A stretch of 64,000 bases of DNA, taken from NCBI RefSeq assembly GCF_003205205.1, contig NZ_QJRL01000020.1, forward strand, positions 1 to 64,000. Reading direction: 5' to 3'. Positions 61,915 to 64,000 of this stretch are shown here, in pieces. The translations under genes and the position numbers were made by a program. Under the pieces are notes generated by a model. That model saw only the letters and a program-made list of their open reading frames with translations. It was not told the origin of the DNA and searched no databases. How positions within the stretch are numbered: position 1 is the first letter of the stretch; every line of letters starts with the position of its first letter. The stretch comes from Pseudomonas sp. LB-090624. Its GTDB lineage: Bacteria > Pseudomonadota > Gammaproteobacteria > Pseudomonadales > Pseudomonadaceae.

Positions 61915-62620
61915 GCGCCGCCAGCAGGTAGCCACTGCCGCGCACGGTGCGGATCAGCCGGGGAGGCTTGTCGGTATCGCGCAGGCGCTGGCGCAGACGG
62001 CTCACAGCCATGTCGACGATGCGGTCCAGGGGCATCGGCTCGCGACCACGGGTGGCGTTGCCGATGGTGTCGCGGTCGAGGATTTGCTGCGGGTGATCGA
62101 GGAACAGTTTGAGCAGGGCAAAGTCGGCACCGGAGAGGATCACCTCCTCGCCATCACGGTGGAACAGGCGGTGGCTGACCGTGTCCAGGCGCCAGTCGTC
62201 GAAGGCCAGGACGGCGCTGCCCGGCGCCGCCTGGCCAAACTCCGCGCGGCGCAACAAAGCCTTGATTCGCGCCTGCAGTTCGCGCGGGCTGAACGGTTTG
62301 CCCAGGTAGTCGTCGGCGCCCAGTTCCAGGCCAATGACCCGGTCGGCTTCGTCGGAACTGGCGGTGAGCATGATGATCGGCACGCGGGCCTGGCGTGGGT
62401 GTTGGCGCACCCAGCGGCACAGGCTGAAGCCGTCTTCGTCCGGCAGCATGACATCGAGGATGACCAAGTCGCAGGGGGTGCTTTGCAGGGCGCGGCGAAA
62501 GCCTGCTCCGTCGGCTTCGGCATGCACCTGGAAGCCGGCGCGACTCAGGTAGGTTTGCAGCAGTTCGCGTATTTCCTGGTCGTCGTCGACCATCAGGATC
62601 GATTTGCCGGCAGTGCTCAA
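61895..62620 (-). CDS. gltR: Response regulator GltR, TTG start
   Basis: This 241-residue OmpR-type regulator controls glucose transport genes. The receiver domain has ILMVDDDQEIRELLQTYLSR, the phospho-Asp in LVILDVMLPDEDGFS and the Lys in GADDYLGKPFSPREL. The winged-helix domain ends RTVRGSGYLLAAH. The best start is TTG at 62620 (LSTAGKSILMV), with AAGGA 7 bases before it. A GTG at 62686 is in frame but would add 22 residues of no family character. It is co-transcribed with gtrS. Confidence 0.94.
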   Translation of the reverse strand: MSTAGKSILMVDDDQEIRELLQTYLSRAGFQVHAEADGAGFRRALQSTPCDLVILDVMLPDEDGFSLCRWVRQHPRQARVPIIMLTASSDEADRVIGLELGADDYLGKPFSPRELQARIKALLRRAEFGQAAPGSAVLAFDDWRLDTVSHRLFHRDGEEVILSGADFALLKLFLDHPQQILDRDTIGNATRGREPMPLDRIVDMAVSRLRQRLRDTDKPPRLIRTVRGSGYLLAAHVCCAP

Positions 62621-62702
62621 GGTGGTCCTTCCTCTTGTTGAATGCAGGTCTTTGTTGCCTGCTATCGGGGCCGCGATGGAGCGCACAGCGCCCCCATTTC
62701 AC

Positions 62703-63665
62703 TTACTCGTGATCCAGCGCCTGTTGCAGGGCCACCCCAGCCCCTAGCAACCCGGAAAACTCCGCCGTGACCAGCCACACCGGCACCCCGGCAAAATAAC
62801 CACTCATGCAGCCCTTGTCGGCAAAGCTGGCGGCAAACCCGCTGCGCAGGAACAGCTCGGCAAACCGCGGGATTACCCCGCCGACAATATAGACCCCGCC
62901 TCGCGCGCCCAGGGTCAGCACATTGTTACCGGCCACTCTCCCAAGGAACCGGCAGAACTGCTCGATCACCGCCAGCGCCCGTGGCTCGCCGCCCAGCGCG
63001 GCATCGGTAATCTGCGCCGGAGACGTGTGCCGGGGTGTGTCGCCGTCCAGCGCGCAGAGTGCCTGGTACAACCGCACCAGGCCGCCGCCACTGAGCACGG
63101 TCTCGGCACTGACATGGCCTATTTGCCCGTGGATCTGCTGGTAGATCGCCGCTTCGCGGGCATTGCCCACCGGCAAGTCGACATGCCCGCCCTCCCCGGG
63201 CAAGGCCTGCCAGCGCTTGTCGCCCAGGCGCAGCAGCGAGCCCACACCCAGGCCGGTGCCCGGCCCGATCACCAGCGCCGGCCGCAACGGGTCAGCTTGC
63301 CCGGGGCACACCTCGCGGAATTCACCGTCACGCAGGCGGGTCATGCCCAGCGCCATGGCAGTGAAATCGTTGATCAGCAACAGCCGCTCGACCTGCAAGG
63401 TCTTGCAGAATGCGCTGCGGCTCAGGCGCCAGTGGTTGTTGGTGAAGCGGAATTCATCGCCATCGACCGGCCCGGCCACTGCCAGGCACACCGCCGCCAG
63501 GCCACCACGGGCGATGCCCTGGCCTTGCAGGTACGCCTCGATGGCCTGCTCCGGGCTGGTGTAGTCCGCGGTAGCGAAGACTTTTACCTCATGCAGCTGG
63601 TTGTCACGCCATAACGCAAAACGGGCATTGGTGCCGCCGATGTCGCCAACCAGCAGGTCCTTCAT
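62703..63665 (-). CDS. glk: Glucokinase
   Basis: This 320-residue enzyme phosphorylates glucose with ATP. The phosphate loop is LLVGDIGGTNARFALW. The substrate region contains LLINDFTAMALGM with catalytic Asp and VIGPGTGLGVGSLLRL, and the EGGHVDLP element binds sugar. The C-terminal part has GGVYIVGGVIPRF. The ATG overlaps the edd stop (AAATGAAG), so edd-glk are translationally coupled, and gltR follows. Confidence 0.97.
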   Translation of the reverse strand: MKDLLVGDIGGTNARFALWRDNQLHEVKVFATADYTSPEQAIEAYLQGQGIARGGLAAVCLAVAGPVDGDEFRFTNNHWRLSRSAFCKTLQVERLLLINDFTAMALGMTRLRDGEFREVCPGQADPLRPALVIGPGTGLGVGSLLRLGDKRWQALPGEGGHVDLPVGNAREAAIYQQIHGQIGHVSAETVLSGGGLVRLYQALCALDGDTPRHTSPAQITDAALGGEPRALAVIEQFCRFLGRVAGNNVLTLGARGGVYIVGGVIPRFAELFLRSGFAASFADKGCMSGYFAGVPVWLVTAEFSGLLGAGVALQQALDHE

Positions 63666-64000
63666 TTAAGGTTCTCCAAGGCCGAAGTAAAGGCACTGGC
63701 GCCCTGCTCTGCCGAGCTGAACGCCATGCGCATGAAGCCGAACAGCTCACGCCCGCAGCCCAGGTCATTGCCCAGGGGCGCGGGCGGCAGGTCGCGGCTG
63801 GCCAGTTCTTCGGCCGACACCATCACCCGCAGCGTGCCTTCGACACCATCGACCCGCACGATATCACCATCGCGTACCCGTGCCAGCGGGCCGCCGTCAT
63901 ACGCCTCCGGGCAAACGTGGATGGCGGCAGGGATCTTGCCCGAGGCGCCGGACATGCGCCCGTCGGTTACCAGCGCTACCTTGAAGCCACGGTCCTGCAG
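63662..64000 (-). CDS. edd: 6-phosphogluconate dehydratase, C-terminal part (runs off window)
   Basis: Only the last 112 residues are present. The frame is open to the window edge. They include VALVTDGRMSGASGKIPAAI, VRDGDIVRVDGVEGTLRV and GRELFGFMRMAFSSAEQGAS, the usual IlvD/Edd C-terminus. The enzyme converts 6-phosphogluconate to KDPG with a 4Fe-4S cluster held in the missing part. It is upstream of and overlaps glk. Confidence 0.95.
   Translation of the reverse strand: MQDRGFKVALVTDGRMSGASGKIPAAIHVCPEAYDGGPLARVRDGDIVRVDGVEGTLRVMVSAEELASRDLPPAPLGNDLGCGRELFGFMRMAFSSAEQGASAFTSALENLK

Overview
The window reads as chromosomal DNA of a Pseudomonas putida-group bacterium. Coding is dense and GC-rich. 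The genes have Pseudomonas signatures: the Entner-Doudoroff/glucose uptake block (edd-glk-gltR-gtrS, gtsABCD, oprB, hexR, zwf-pgl-eda), cumA-tadA, mltF, and the typical putida REP palindromes built on GCGGGC...GCCCGC...CCCACAGG. From memory, the gene order resembles the region around PP_1010-PP_1060 of strain KT2440. I could not check this by alignment, and strain identity is open.

Layout. 1-5.9 kb holds housekeeping genes: an MHS-type transporter, purT, a VUT-family transporter, a DUF1289/gamma-carbonic anhydrase pair, two divergent Nudix hydrolases and an L,D-transpeptidase. 6.0-12.3 kb is a two-partner secretion pair (TpsB transporter, 1508-residue TpsA exoprotein). 12.3-27.6 kb is an export island. 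It has a type II secretion operon (gspC-D-E-F-G-H-I-J-L-M-N) headed by a SoxB/5'-nucleotidase-like Tat lipoprotein, a divergent PhoX phosphatase that is also a Tat lipoprotein, a separated gspK, and tatABC. Two Pho-box-like repeat arrays lie back to back between the two lipoprotein genes, so the island is probably a phosphate-starvation export module.

27.7-45.3 kb mixes core genes (a NIF3-like protein, purL, mltF, cumA-tadA, guaBA, a TSUP permease, xseA) with two accessory items. One is a 985-residue dermonecrotic-toxin-like protein that carries a Tiki/ChaN-like motif set. The other is a pair of about 223-bp elements with 52-65 bp inverted arms and related interiors, each sitting in a divergent promoter region (32098-32320 and 43635-43858).

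45.3-64 kb has an M23 peptidase, leuA with a leucine-rich candidate leader peptide, and the glucose block on the minus strand. Glucose enters through OprB and GtsABCD, is phosphorylated by Glk, oxidised by Zwf, Pgl and Edd, and cleaved by Eda. HexR (operator at 51288-51306) and GltR/GtrS control the block. The window ends inside edd.

No rRNA, tRNA, CRISPR array, prophage or insertion-sequence transposase was seen. The strongest candidates for something undescribed are the long-armed inverted-repeat element pair, the toxin-like protein with no visible immunity gene, and the SoxB-like lipoprotein whose metal-ligand motifs look eroded yet heads the secretion operon.
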